DNA of 54,695 nucleotides, from assembly GCF_001038425.2 (NCBI RefSeq), contig NZ_LDPV02000015.1, positions 1 through 54,695 on the forward strand, in the 5' to 3' direction. Under the pieces are notes generated by a model. The model was given only the letters and a program-made list of their open reading frames with translations. It had not been told where the DNA came from and did not search any database. The position numbers and the translations under genes were made by a program. How positions within the stretch are numbered: the stretch's first letter is position 1; the number at the start of each line of letters is the position of its first letter. Origin of the DNA: Ornithinibacillus contaminans. GTDB lineage: Bacteria; Bacillota; Bacilli; Bacillales; Amphibacillaceae. Below are positions 9,530 through 18,711 of this stretch, in pieces.

Positions 9530-10543
9530 ATGGCTGAGAAATTATTAGAAATTAATAATCTAACAACATCATTTCGTATAAAAGATGATTACTATGCAGC
9601 GGTTGATAATGTTTCACTAACGGTTAATAAAAATGAAGTATTAGCAATCGTTGGAGAGTCAGGCTGTGGAAAGAGTGCATTGGCATTCTCAATCATGGGA
9701 CTTCATACCCGTGCCAAGATTGAAGGAGATATCCTTTTCAAAGATAAAAACATCGCTAAAATGACGCCATCTGAATTTAATAAAGTTCGTGGGAAAGACT
9801 TAGGAATGATTTTCCAGGATCCATTAACGTCATTAAACCCTTTAATGGAAATTGGCGAGCAGATTGGTGAAACCCTACTATTACACAATAAGAATCTTTC
9901 AAAGGCTAAGCGTACAGAAAGAGTTTTAGACCTATTAAATAAAGTTGGAATTCCACGTGCTGATCACGTGATTAACCAATTTCCTCATGAATTATCCGGA
10001 GGGATGCGCCAACGTGTTATGATCGCGATGGCAATTGCTAATGAGCCGGAGCTATTAATTGCGGACGAGCCAACAACAGCATTGGATGTAACCATTCAAT
10101 CTCAAATATTAGAGTTAATCAATAAATTGAAGAACGAAATGAATTCAGGGATTGTCTTAATTACACATGACCTTGGTGTTGTTGCTGAAATGGCAGACCG
10201 TGTAGCGGTTATGTATGCAGGACAAATTGTTGAGATTGCTGATGTTAATACACTATTTTCAAACCCGTTACATCCGTATACCAAATCATTATTAAACTCT
10301 GTGCCGAACGCAAGTACAGAACAAGATAAATTACATGTCATACAAGGTATTGTTCCTTCATTACAAAACCTACCAAGAGAAGGCTGTCGTTTTGGTGCCA
10401 GAATTCCATGGGTAGATGAATCTGCTCATGAAGAACATCCAGAATTAAAAGAAGTATCAGCAGGGCATTATGTGCGTTGTACATGCTATAAGCATTTCAG
10501 ATTCCCTGATGAAAGCAAGGAGGAACAACATGTCATATCTTGA
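9530..10543 (+). CDS. Peptide ABC transporter ATPase, OppD/DppD type (copy 1)
   Basis: ATP-binding subunit of the second peptide importer. Walker A GESGCGKS (about residues 39-46), signature LSGGMRQR and Walker B LLIADEP are intact. The C-terminal extension differs from OppD: it reads [13 protein letters not shown] ... CTCY, so one or two cysteines of the usual [4Fe-4S] motif are replaced. I start at the ATG at 9530 (MAEKLLEIN) because AGGGGGA lies just upstream and the paralogue at 15783 begins identically; the longer reading from 9443 adds 29 unsupported residues. It overlaps the next ATPase gene by 14 nt. Confidence 0.9.
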   Translation: MAEKLLEINNLTTSFRIKDDYYAAVDNVSLTVNKNEVLAIVGESGCGKSALAFSIMGLHTRAKIEGDILFKDKNIAKMTPSEFNKVRGKDLGMIFQDPLTSLNPLMEIGEQIGETLLLHNKNLSKAKRTERVLDLLNKVGIPRADHVINQFPHELSGGMRQRVMIAMAIANEPELLIADEPTTALDVTIQSQILELINKLKNEMNSGIVLITHDLGVVAEMADRVAVMYAGQIVEIADVNTLFSNPLHPYTKSLLNSVPNASTEQDKLHVIQGIVPSLQNLPREGCRFGARIPWVDESAHEEHPELKEVSAGHYVRCTCYKHFRFPDESKEEQHVIS

Positions 10544-11462
10544 GGTTAACGATTTAAAAATTCACTTTCCTATTAAAGGCGGTATTTTTGGAGGGACAGT
10601 AGGACATGTCAAAGCAGTGGATGGCGTATCCTTCTCCTTAGAAAAAGGTAAAACATACGGACTAGTAGGAGAATCTGGTTCTGGGAAAACAACTACAGGC
10701 AGATCGATTATTGGTTTAAACGATATTACATCAGGAAGTGTCTTGTTTGATGGACAAAATATTACTGACATAAGACGGGCAGGTTCTGATGTGCGTCGTA
10801 ATATCCAAATGATTTTCCAAGATCCGTATTCTTCTTTAAATCCGAAAAAACGTGTTGCAGATATCGTGGCAGAGCCACTTCGCAATTTTGAAAAGCTAAC
10901 GAAAAAAGAAGAACGTAAACGAGTTCAAGAATTAATGGAGCTTGTAGGACTTAGTCCAGAAAGCATTTTAAAGTATCCACATGAATTCTCTGGTGGACAA
11001 CGCCAAAGAATTGGGATTGCTAGAGCAATTGCATTAAAACCAAAACTAATTATCGCTGATGAACCAGTATCCGCATTGGATGTATCTGTTCAAGCGCAAG
11101 TTCTAAACTTTATGAAAGAGATTCAAAAAGAATTAGATTTAACCTATCTTTTCATTAGTCATGATTTAGGGGTAATCAAACATATGTGTGATCACATCGG
11201 TATTATGTATAAGGGTCGCTATGTGGAAGAGGGCACGGCAACCGATATATTCAACGAGCCACAGCACATTTATACAAAACGACTAGTTGCGGCAATACCG
11301 GATATTGATCCGAATAAACGTGAAGAAAAGCGAAAATTCCGAGAAGAAGTGAAATTGGAATATGAAAAATCCTTCAATGATTACTTTGATGAAGAAGGAT
11401 TAGCTTATAAATTACAGCCAGTGTCTGATACGCATTTAGTGGCTTTACCGGAGAAAGGTTGA
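10530..11462 (+). CDS. Peptide ABC transporter ATPase, OppF/DppF type (copy 1)
   Basis: Second ATPase of this importer. Walker A GESGSGKT, signature FSGGQRQR and Walker B LIIADEP are present. The C-terminal tail (NKREEKRKFREE ... SDTHLVALPEKG) contains no cysteine cluster, unlike oppF at 7764. The start is set by AAGGAGG seven nt before the ATG at 10530. It is followed after 4 nt by the permease gene. Its paralogue lies at 16786 and is very similar along its whole length. Confidence 0.9.
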   Translation: MSYLEVNDLKIHFPIKGGIFGGTVGHVKAVDGVSFSLEKGKTYGLVGESGSGKTTTGRSIIGLNDITSGSVLFDGQNITDIRRAGSDVRRNIQMIFQDPYSSLNPKKRVADIVAEPLRNFEKLTKKEERKRVQELMELVGLSPESILKYPHEFSGGQRQRIGIARAIALKPKLIIADEPVSALDVSVQAQVLNFMKEIQKELDLTYLFISHDLGVIKHMCDHIGIMYKGRYVEEGTATDIFNEPQHIYTKRLVAAIPDIDPNKREEKRKFREEVKLEYEKSFNDYFDEEGLAYKLQPVSDTHLVALPEKG

Positions 11463-11466
11463 TATT

Positions 11467-12429
11467 ATGTGGAAATTTAGTATTCGACGCTCATTAATCA
11501 TGATTCCTCAATTAATCATACTAAGTATCTTGATTTTTGTGCTTGCACAATTAATGCCAGGGGACGCTCTATCTGGACAAGTTGGTCCGGATGTGGATCC
11601 GAAGCGACTGGATGAAATTAGAGAAGAAATGGGCTGGAATGATCCTTGGCATGAACAATATGGACGCTGGATTGGTGGCGTTGTTAAAGGTGATCTAGGC
11701 GATTCCTTCCGATTCAAAATGCCTGTAACAGAGTTAATTGGCCAACGTATTGCCAACTCATTCTGGTTATCAGTCGTTACGCTAATTATCACCTATTTGA
11801 TTGCCATTCCATTAGGGATTACAAGTGGTCGTTATAACGATACATGGCGTGACCAGCTCGTAACCGGCTATACGTATGTTGGGTTTGCGACACCATTATT
11901 CATCTTCGCGCTTGTTATGCTATGGCTATTTGGGTTCAAGCTCGGCTGGTTCCCAACGAGTGGTAGTGTTACACCTGGTCTTACGCCAGGAACATTCGAT
12001 TACTTTGTAAGCAAGGTATATCACATGCTATTACCGGCGATTTCGATGGCATTAATTACAACGTATAGCACCATTCAATATTTACGTAATGAAATCGTAG
12101 ATACAAAGCAAAAAGAATTCATTTTAACAGCGAGAGCAAAAGGTGCTTCTGAATCACGTGTATATAATCGTCATATTTTGAGAAACTCACTATTACCGAT
12201 TGCTGCATTCTTTGGATTTGAGATTACTGGATTAATCGGCGGGTCGATCTTCATTGAGAATATTTTCGGTTATCCAGGTATGGGACAATTACTAGTCGAA
12301 TCAATCACATTACGTGATTATACGGTTGTAACAGCAACGACATTACTGTTCGGTGTTGCGTCAATTGTAGGTGCACTACTTTCTGATATTATTCTTAGTC
12401 TTGTTGATCCAAGAATCCGTATTAAATAA
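11467..12429 (+). CDS. Peptide ABC transporter permease, OppB type (copy 1)
   Basis: Membrane subunit with six hydrophobic segments. The OppB-family start MWKFSIRRSLIMIPQL, the LAQLMPGDAL loop and an EAA loop KEFILTARAKGASESRVYNRHIL are visible, followed by FFGFEITGLIGGSIFIENIFGYPG near the C-terminus. At 320 residues it has the usual length. A Shine-Dalgarno-like AAAGG overlaps the 3' end of the preceding ATPase gene, so the genes are probably translationally coupled. Confidence 0.9.
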   Translation: MWKFSIRRSLIMIPQLIILSILIFVLAQLMPGDALSGQVGPDVDPKRLDEIREEMGWNDPWHEQYGRWIGGVVKGDLGDSFRFKMPVTELIGQRIANSFWLSVVTLIITYLIAIPLGITSGRYNDTWRDQLVTGYTYVGFATPLFIFALVMLWLFGFKLGWFPTSGSVTPGLTPGTFDYFVSKVYHMLLPAISMALITTYSTIQYLRNEIVDTKQKEFILTARAKGASESRVYNRHILRNSLLPIAAFFGFEITGLIGGSIFIENIFGYPGMGQLLVESITLRDYTVVTATTLLFGVASIVGALLSDIILSLVDPRIRIK

Positions 12430-12455
12430 TTTGGCAAAACAGTGAGGTGAAGAAG

Positions 12456-13361
12456 ATGGCAAACAACAAGACGAACGAGAAAGAAGTACAAGCTCCAATG
12501 AAAAGCCCATCTGGTTTTTCCATTATTTGGAGAGAGCTTGTTCGAGATAAAATTGCGTTAATTTCATTAGTATTTTTAATTCTAATCGTTGCATTTGTAT
12601 TTGGTATATCCATTATTTTAGATCAAGATGAGATTGTTAAGGTAGATTTATTCTCCATTAATAAGCCGCCTTCTGATGAATTTATATTAGGTACTGATTA
12701 CGGTGGTCGTGACATCTTTGGACAATTAATCATTGGAACGAGGAACTCACTTACAGTGGCGATTCTGGTAACCCTTATGACAGGGCTTATCGGAATTATC
12801 TACGGATTAATCTCTGGCTATTTCGGTGGGCAAATCGATAACATCATGATGCGTATATTGGATTTCTTCTTAATCCTACCATTTACAATGATTGTAATCG
12901 CATTTGTTGCAATTGTTCCGAAATATAACGTCATAACATTCTCGCTTATCATGACAGCGTTCCTCTGGATGGGGATAGCGCGATTGATTAGATCGAAAAC
13001 ATTACAGGAAAAAGAGCTAGATTATGTACAAGCATCGAAAACATTAGGATCATCGAATTTGAAAATAATGTTTAAGCAAGTATTGCCAAACCTAAGTTCA
13101 CTTATGATCGTAACGATGACATTAAACTTAGCAGCTAATATTGGACTAGAGTCAGGGCTTTCTTTCTTGGGATTCGGTTTTCCAGAAAGCACACCAAGTC
13201 TGGGTACATTATTAAGCTATGCAACTAACCCACAAACACTGGAATATCGTTGGTGGATTTGGGTACCAGCATCAATCTTGATTTTATTATTAATGCTTTC
13301 CATTAATAATGTTGGACAAGCATTGAAACGGGCAACAGATGCAAGACAACGAAGAGGGTAA
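12456..13361 (+). CDS. Peptide ABC transporter permease, OppC type (copy 1)
   Basis: Second permease subunit. It has a soluble N-terminus with the OppC-type SGFSIIWRELVRDKIALISL segment, the loop FILGTDYGGRDIFGQ and an EAA loop DYVQASKTLGSSNLK. Starting at the ATG at 12456, preceded by GAGGTGA, gives 301 residues; an in-frame GTG at 12447 overlaps that Shine-Dalgarno and is less likely. An intercistronic hairpin and the substrate-binding protein gene follow. Confidence 0.9.
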   Translation: MANNKTNEKEVQAPMKSPSGFSIIWRELVRDKIALISLVFLILIVAFVFGISIILDQDEIVKVDLFSINKPPSDEFILGTDYGGRDIFGQLIIGTRNSLTVAILVTLMTGLIGIIYGLISGYFGGQIDNIMMRILDFFLILPFTMIVIAFVAIVPKYNVITFSLIMTAFLWMGIARLIRSKTLQEKELDYVQASKTLGSSNLKIMFKQVLPNLSSLMIVTMTLNLAANIGLESGLSFLGFGFPESTPSLGTLLSYATNPQTLEYRWWIWVPASILILLLMLSINNVGQALKRATDARQRRG

Positions 13362-13393
13362 GAAAAGTACCATGATGACAATCATTTAGTTGG

Positions 13394-13421
13394 CTTGGCC
13401 GCGTCAATTGGAAGGGCCAAG
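13394..13421 (+). promoter_or_regulatory. Intercistronic hairpin before SBP gene (copy 1)
   Basis: CTTGGCC (13394-13400) and GGCCAAG (13415-13421) form a perfect 7-bp stem with a 14-nt loop and no T-tract, 33 nt before the binding-protein ATG. It probably stabilises the 5' end of a processed SBP mRNA. A hairpin of unrelated sequence sits at the equivalent place in the second operon. Confidence 0.5.
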
Positions 13422-13454
13422 AAAAAGCTATTTATTAAAAAGGGAGGCAACAAA

Positions 13455-15281
13455 ATGAGCAAGACAAGCTTAAGTAAATCGTTATTAGCACTTATGTTAG
13501 TATTAGTGCTTGCACTAGCTGCTTGTGGTGGCGGTGATGACGCTTCTGACAAAGATAAAGACACAGAAGGTCAAGCTTCAAACAACCCTACTCCGAACGA
13601 GGATGGTATCTTCAACATTGATGATTTTAAAGTATCAACTTCAAATGATGCAGAAGCTATTGAAGATGGATCATTAACGTATGGTATCGTTTCGGATACA
13701 GTACTTGAAGGAACATTTAACTTCAACTTCTATTCAGGAGCTCCTGATTATGAAGTAATCGCTTGGTTCGATGAGCCATTATTCGATAATGATGAAAGCT
13801 ATACGTACACACAAGACGGAGCAGCAACTTGGGAAGTTGACGACTCTGGTAAAGTTTACACATTCAAAATTAAAGATGGCGTAAACTGGCATGATGGTAA
13901 GCCTGTAACAGCTGAAGACTGGTTATTTGCTCATGAAGTGATTGGTCATAAAGATTACAAAGGTATTCGTTATGGCGCTGACTTTGAAAACATCGAAGGT
14001 ATGGAAGAATACCATGCTGGAGAAGCAGATACAATTTCTGGTATTGAAGTAATTGATGAAAAAACATTACAAATCACATATAAAGAAGGCGGACCTTCTC
14101 TAATTACTGGAGGTATCTGGCCATATGCATTACCGAAGCATGTATTCGGTGAAATGGAAGTAGCAGAAATGCTTGAATCTGACGCGGTTCGTAAAAACCC
14201 AATTGGATTCGGTCCATATAAAGTAGAAAGCATCGTACCTGGTGAGTCTGTAACGATGGTTAAGAACGAAGACTACTGGCGTGGAGAGCCTGCTTTAGAG
14301 AAGGTTACTGTTAAAGTAGTATCCCCATCTACAGTAGTACAAGAATTGAAAACTGGTGGGGTAGATATGGTTGATAGCTTCCCAACAGATCAATTCCTAG
14401 ATAATGCTGATATGTCAAATGTACAGTTCTTAGGTCAAATTGATGCAGCATACACGTATATTGGTTTCAAATTAGGTAAATGGAATGAAGAAGCAGGACA
14501 AGTAGAAGTAGATCCAAATGCAAAAATGGCTGACGTAAACTTACGTAGAGCTATGTGGTATGCAGTTGATAACAATGCTGTAGGAGATAACTTCTACAAT
14601 GGATTACGTTGGAATGCAACTTCATTGATCATTCCATTCTTCCCAGAATACTACAATGCTGATATCGAAACACCAACATTCGATCCAGATGAGGCTAACA
14701 AAATTCTAGACGAAGCTGGCTATAAAGATGTTGATGGTGATGGAATGCGTGAAAACCCTGAAGGTGAAGAGTTAGTAATTAACTTCGCATCAATGTCAGG
14801 TGGAGACACTGCAGAACCAATCGCAAACTACTATATCCAAGCATGGGGTAATGTAGGACTTAATGTACAATTAGTAGATGGTCGTCTATTAGAATTCAAC
14901 TCTTTCTATGATCGTGTAGAAGGTGACGATGAAGGTATCGACATCTATCAAGGTGCATGGGGAACTGGTACAGATGTAAACCCTGCTGGTATTTTCGCAG
15001 GAAACTCATTTGCTAACTACCCACGTTGGACTAATGAAGAAAATGATGAGTTATTAGCAAAAGGTTCTTCAATGGATGCAATGGATACTGCATACCGTAA
15101 AGAAGTTTACGATCAATGGCAACAATTAATGGTGGATAACATTCCATTGTTCCCAACATTATATCGTTCTGTTATTGTTCCAGTTAACAACCGTGTCGTT
15201 AATTACACATTAGATCCAGGTTCTGACCTACGTCGTTACGAAATCGGCGTATCACAAGCTGAACCAGTTGTAGCGGAATAA
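13455..15281 (+). CDS. Peptide ABC transporter substrate-binding lipoprotein (copy 1)
   Basis: Lipid-anchored receptor for this importer (SBP family 5). The lipobox is L21-A-A-C24 followed by GGGDD and an acidic linker. Family landmarks include FKIKDGVNWHDGKPVTAEDW (near residue 140) and a calcium-loop-like DVDGDGMRENPEGEE segment near 425, as in many Gram-positive dipeptide/oligopeptide receptors. The ATG at 13455 has GGGAGG upstream; the longer reading from 13395 would bury the signal peptide. It is the last gene of a D-F-B-C-A operon and is followed by a terminator. Ligand is unknown. Confidence 0.9.
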   Translation: MSKTSLSKSLLALMLVLVLALAACGGGDDASDKDKDTEGQASNNPTPNEDGIFNIDDFKVSTSNDAEAIEDGSLTYGIVSDTVLEGTFNFNFYSGAPDYEVIAWFDEPLFDNDESYTYTQDGAATWEVDDSGKVYTFKIKDGVNWHDGKPVTAEDWLFAHEVIGHKDYKGIRYGADFENIEGMEEYHAGEADTISGIEVIDEKTLQITYKEGGPSLITGGIWPYALPKHVFGEMEVAEMLESDAVRKNPIGFGPYKVESIVPGESVTMVKNEDYWRGEPALEKVTVKVVSPSTVVQELKTGGVDMVDSFPTDQFLDNADMSNVQFLGQIDAAYTYIGFKLGKWNEEAGQVEVDPNAKMADVNLRRAMWYAVDNNAVGDNFYNGLRWNATSLIIPFFPEYYNADIETPTFDPDEANKILDEAGYKDVDGDGMRENPEGEELVINFASMSGGDTAEPIANYYIQAWGNVGLNVQLVDGRLLEFNSFYDRVEGDDEGIDIYQGAWGTGTDVNPAGIFAGNSFANYPRWTNEENDELLAKGSSMDAMDTAYRKEVYDQWQQLMVDNIPLFPTLYRSVIVPVNNRVVNYTLDPGSDLRRYEIGVSQAEPVVAE

Positions 15282-15290
15282 TAGCAATTA

Positions 15291-15325
15291 GAAGAAGCTC
15301 TCAAGTAGGGCTTCTTCTTTTTTTA
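15291..15325 (+). terminator. Terminator of first oppDFBCA operon
   Basis: GAAGAAGC and GCTTCTTC pair around a short loop, followed by seven T. Confidence 0.9.
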
Positions 15326-15528
15326 TGTCCAATATAGTAAACAATCCAAATTTAGTAATCAATACACAGGTACTATAGCTTCCATAAAACACATTGCCAA
15401 AGCAGGTAAATACACCCAATTCCACTAATATATGTCGCTAATTCTAGCAACTATACCCTAATAATTATCCGTTATGTTCTTTTTAACGAAATAATCAAAA
15501 AAATTTAAAAGAAAAAATAAAAAAATAC

Positions 15529-15557
15529 TTGTTAAAAGTCTGAAAATAATATATACT
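15529..15557 (+). promoter_or_regulatory. Promoter of second oppDFBCA operon with CodY-like box
   Basis: TTGTTA (15529-15534) and TATACT (15552-15557) are 17 bp apart. The spacer carries AAAAGTCTGAAAATA (15534-15548), 11 of 15 matches to the CodY consensus. The remaining gap 15326-15528 is A/T-rich and I see no gene in it. Confidence 0.55.
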
Positions 15558-15636
15558 TTATAAAAATTGATAGTATATTACAGGATTGTTACGAATGTAT
15601 AAAAATTGTGTAATTCAGTAATAAAAGTCCAAATAT

Positions 15637-15651
15637 AATTATTGGAAAATT
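15637..15651 (+). promoter_or_regulatory. CodY-like box in leader of second oppDFBCA operon
   Basis: AATTATTGGAAAATT matches 12 of 15 positions of AATTTTCWGAAAATT. It lies about 75 bp downstream of the predicted transcription start, where a CodY roadblock could act. Single sites of this quality also occur by chance in A/T-rich DNA. Confidence 0.35.
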
Positions 15652-15782
15652 TAAAACAAATAGGTATTTAGTAGGGCAGAACAGAGAGAGAAGACCACCA
15701 CACCATGACACTATATTCTGCTCTTTACTATGTTCTATCAATGCAAATTAAATTTTTGTAATATTTAGTTAGGGGGATTATT

Positions 15783-16799
15783 TTGGCAGAGAAGTTATTG
15801 GAAATCAAAAACTTAAAGACTTCATTTCGTATTCGAGATGAATACCATGCGGCGGTTGATGACGTTAGCCTTACAGTAAATCGAAATGAAGTACTTGCGA
15901 TAGTTGGGGAATCTGGTTGTGGTAAGAGCGCACTCGCTTTTTCGATTATGGGTCTTCATAGTCGGGCAAAAATCGAGGGGAATATATTATTTCATGATGA
16001 AGATATCGCTAATATTTCACCGAGTAAGTTAAATAAGTTACGTGGTAAAAATATGGGAATGATTTTCCAAGATCCTTTAACTGCACTAAATCCACTAATG
16101 ATTATTGGTGATCAAATAGGAGAAGCATTACTTCTCCATACAAAAGATTTATCAAAATCCAAACGAAAAGAAAAAGTTATAAATTTACTAGAAAAAGTAG
16201 GAATTCCTCGTCCGGATTATGTATATCATCAATTTCCGCATGAGCTATCTGGGGGAATGAGACAGCGGGTAGTAATTGCTACTGCCATTGCAAATGAGCC
16301 GGATATTTTAATTGCAGATGAGCCGACAACGGCACTGGATGTAACAATTCAATCGCAAATCTTAGATTTAATTAAAGATTTAAAGGAAGACATGAACTCC
16401 GGAATCGTCCTAATTACCCATGATTTAGGTGTCGTAGCAGAGATGGCGGATAGAGTTGCTGTTATGTATGCGGGACAAATTGTTGAATTAGCCGACATTC
16501 ATTCACTATTTGACAATCCACTTCATCCTTATACAAGATCATTATTTAATTCCGTTCCTAATGCAAAAGAGGAACAGGATACATTACACGTTATTCAAGG
16601 AATTGTACCTTCCTTGCAAAATCTTCCGCGTGAGGGTTGTCGCTTTGCAGCACGTATCCCTTGGGTAGATGAATCAGCACATGAAGAAAATCCAGAATTG
16701 CATGAAGTAAAACCAGGACATTTTGTTCGTTGCACTTGCTATAAACATTTCAACTTCCCGGAAGAAAGTAAGGAGGAACAACAGCATGGCGTTTCTTAA
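15783..16799 (+). CDS. Peptide ABC transporter ATPase, OppD/DppD type (copy 2)
   Basis: Paralogue of the ATPase at 9530 and first gene of the second D-F-B-C-A operon. Walker A GESGCGKS, signature LSGGMRQR and Walker B ILIADEP are intact. The C-terminal cysteine motif is again incomplete ([13 protein letters not shown] ... CTCY). Translation starts at TTG 15783 (preceded by AGGGGGA at good spacing); the resulting MAEKLLEI start is the same as in copy 1, which supports both. It overlaps the next gene by 14 nt. Confidence 0.9.
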   Translation: MAEKLLEIKNLKTSFRIRDEYHAAVDDVSLTVNRNEVLAIVGESGCGKSALAFSIMGLHSRAKIEGNILFHDEDIANISPSKLNKLRGKNMGMIFQDPLTALNPLMIIGDQIGEALLLHTKDLSKSKRKEKVINLLEKVGIPRPDYVYHQFPHELSGGMRQRVVIATAIANEPDILIADEPTTALDVTIQSQILDLIKDLKEDMNSGIVLITHDLGVVAEMADRVAVMYAGQIVELADIHSLFDNPLHPYTRSLFNSVPNAKEEQDTLHVIQGIVPSLQNLPREGCRFAARIPWVDESAHEENPELHEVKPGHFVRCTCYKHFNFPEESKEEQQHGVS

Positions 16800-17718
16800 G
16801 GTAGAGGATTTAAAGGTACATTTTCCAATTAAAGGCGGTCTTTTTGGAAGAACTTTAGATTACGTTCGAGCAGTTGATGGTGTTTCTTTTTCACTGGAAA
16901 AGGGGAAAACATACGGCCTGGTTGGAGAATCAGGATCTGGAAAATCAACTACTGGAAGAGCAATTATCGGATTGAATCATATTACTGATGGTGTCATAAC
17001 CTTTGAGGATAAGCCAGTTACATTGGCTAAAACAGCCAAATCAGAAGCACGTAAAGATATTCAAATGATTTTCCAAGATCCATATTCTTCATTAAATCCG
17101 AAAAAGAGAGTATTAGATATTGTAGCAGAACCGTTACGGAATTTTGAAAAGCTATCCAAAAAAGAAGAAAGAATACGTGTACAGGAATTGTTAGAACTAG
17201 TTGGACTAAGTCCAGAAAGTATTTTGAAATACCCACATGAATTCTCTGGTGGACAACGTCAACGTATCGGTATCGCAAGGGCAGTCGCGCTGAAGCCGAA
17301 ACTAATTATCGCAGATGAGCCAGTATCGGCACTTGATGTTTCTGTACAAGCCCAAGTACTGAACTTTATGAAGGAAATTCAGAACGAATTAGACCTTACG
17401 TATTTATTCATTAGTCATGATCTTGGGGTCATTAAACATATGTGTGATCACATTGGAATTATGTATAAAGGAAGATTTGTTGAGGAAGGAACGGCAAAAG
17501 AAATATTTGAACAACCACAACATATCTATACGAAGAGACTAGTTGCTGCTATTCCAGAAATTGATCCGAGTAAACGTGGTGAGCTGAAGCGATTCCGTGA
17601 TGAGGTTAATAAGGAATATGAACAAGCCTATAATGATTATTTTGATACTGAAGGATTAGCCTATGCATTAAAACCAATAACGGATACACATCTCGTAGCA
17701 TTACCGGAGAAAGGTTGA
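16786..17718 (+). CDS. Peptide ABC transporter ATPase, OppF/DppF type (copy 2)
   Basis: Paralogue of the ATPase at 10530, same length of 310 residues, with Walker A GESGSGKS, signature FSGGQRQR and Walker B LIIADEP. The tail ends in ALPEKG and lacks the Fe-S type cysteines, as in copy 1. The ATG at 16786 has AAGGAGG nine nt upstream. The stop is 4 nt before the permease gene, exactly as in copy 1. Confidence 0.9.
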   Translation: MAFLKVEDLKVHFPIKGGLFGRTLDYVRAVDGVSFSLEKGKTYGLVGESGSGKSTTGRAIIGLNHITDGVITFEDKPVTLAKTAKSEARKDIQMIFQDPYSSLNPKKRVLDIVAEPLRNFEKLSKKEERIRVQELLELVGLSPESILKYPHEFSGGQRQRIGIARAVALKPKLIIADEPVSALDVSVQAQVLNFMKEIQNELDLTYLFISHDLGVIKHMCDHIGIMYKGRFVEEGTAKEIFEQPQHIYTKRLVAAIPEIDPSKRGELKRFRDEVNKEYEQAYNDYFDTEGLAYALKPITDTHLVALPEKG

Positions 17719-17722
17719 TAAT

Positions 17723-18685
17723 ATGTGGAAATTTTCATTACGTCGTATTTTAATCATGATTCCTCAATTAATTGTGTTAAGTTTACTAGTATTTGTCCTT
17801 GCACAATTAATGCCAGGGGATGCATTATCCGGAAAAATGGGACCGGATGTTGATCCAAATCGAATTGAAGAGCTAAGAGAAGCATATGGTTTAAATGACC
17901 CATGGCATGAGCAATATGCTCGTTGGGTTGGCGGGTTTGTAAAAGGTGATTTAGGCGAGTCATTCCGTTTTAAAATGCCGACCTCAGATTTAATTGGGCA
18001 ACGAATTGTGAACTCATTTTGGTTATCTGTAGTTACGTTAATTTTAACCTACCTCATCGCTATACCACTCGGAATAACAAGTGGTCGTTATAACGATACA
18101 TTCCGAGACCAAATGATTACCGGCTATAGTTATGTTGGTTTTGCAACACCATTATTTATTTTTGCGCTCGTTATGCTTTGGTTGTTTGGCTTCAATTTAG
18201 GGTGGTTCCCAACAAGTGGAAGTGTCGAGCCTGGTGTTGACAAGGGAACCTTTGAATATGTGATGAGCCGGTTATATCATCTACTATTACCTGCCATTTC
18301 AATGGCACTAATAACGACGACAAGCACGATTCAATATTTACGTAATGAAATTGTCGATACGAAACAACGTGATTTTATCGTCACAGCTCGAGCAAAGGGT
18401 GCACCGGAATCTAGAGTGTACAATCGACATATTCTAAGAAACTCATTACTTCCTATTGCGGCATTCTTTGGATTTGAAATTACAGGCTTAATCGGAGGAT
18501 CTATCTTTATTGAAAATATATTCGGTTATCCAGGTATGGGGCAATTACTCGTAGAGTCGATATCACAACGCGACTATAGTGTTGTGACAGCGTCAATCCT
18601 ACTGTTTGGGGCTGCATCGATCCTTGGGGCGCTAATCTCCGATATTATTTTAAGTCTTGTCGATCCAAGAATTCGGATTAAATAA
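17723..18685 (+). CDS. Peptide ABC transporter permease, OppB type (copy 2)
   Basis: Paralogue of the permease at 11467, equal in length (320 residues) and near-identical around SGRYNDT and the C-terminal FFGFEITGLIGGSIFIENIF segment. Six hydrophobic segments and an EAA loop RDFIVTARAKGAPESR are visible. Codon third positions differ often from copy 1, so the duplication is not recent. Confidence 0.9.
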   Translation: MWKFSLRRILIMIPQLIVLSLLVFVLAQLMPGDALSGKMGPDVDPNRIEELREAYGLNDPWHEQYARWVGGFVKGDLGESFRFKMPTSDLIGQRIVNSFWLSVVTLILTYLIAIPLGITSGRYNDTFRDQMITGYSYVGFATPLFIFALVMLWLFGFNLGWFPTSGSVEPGVDKGTFEYVMSRLYHLLLPAISMALITTTSTIQYLRNEIVDTKQRDFIVTARAKGAPESRVYNRHILRNSLLPIAAFFGFEITGLIGGSIFIENIFGYPGMGQLLVESISQRDYSVVTASILLFGAASILGALISDIILSLVDPRIRIK

Positions 18686-18711
18686 AATAGGAAAAGGGTG
18701 AGGTGATAAAA

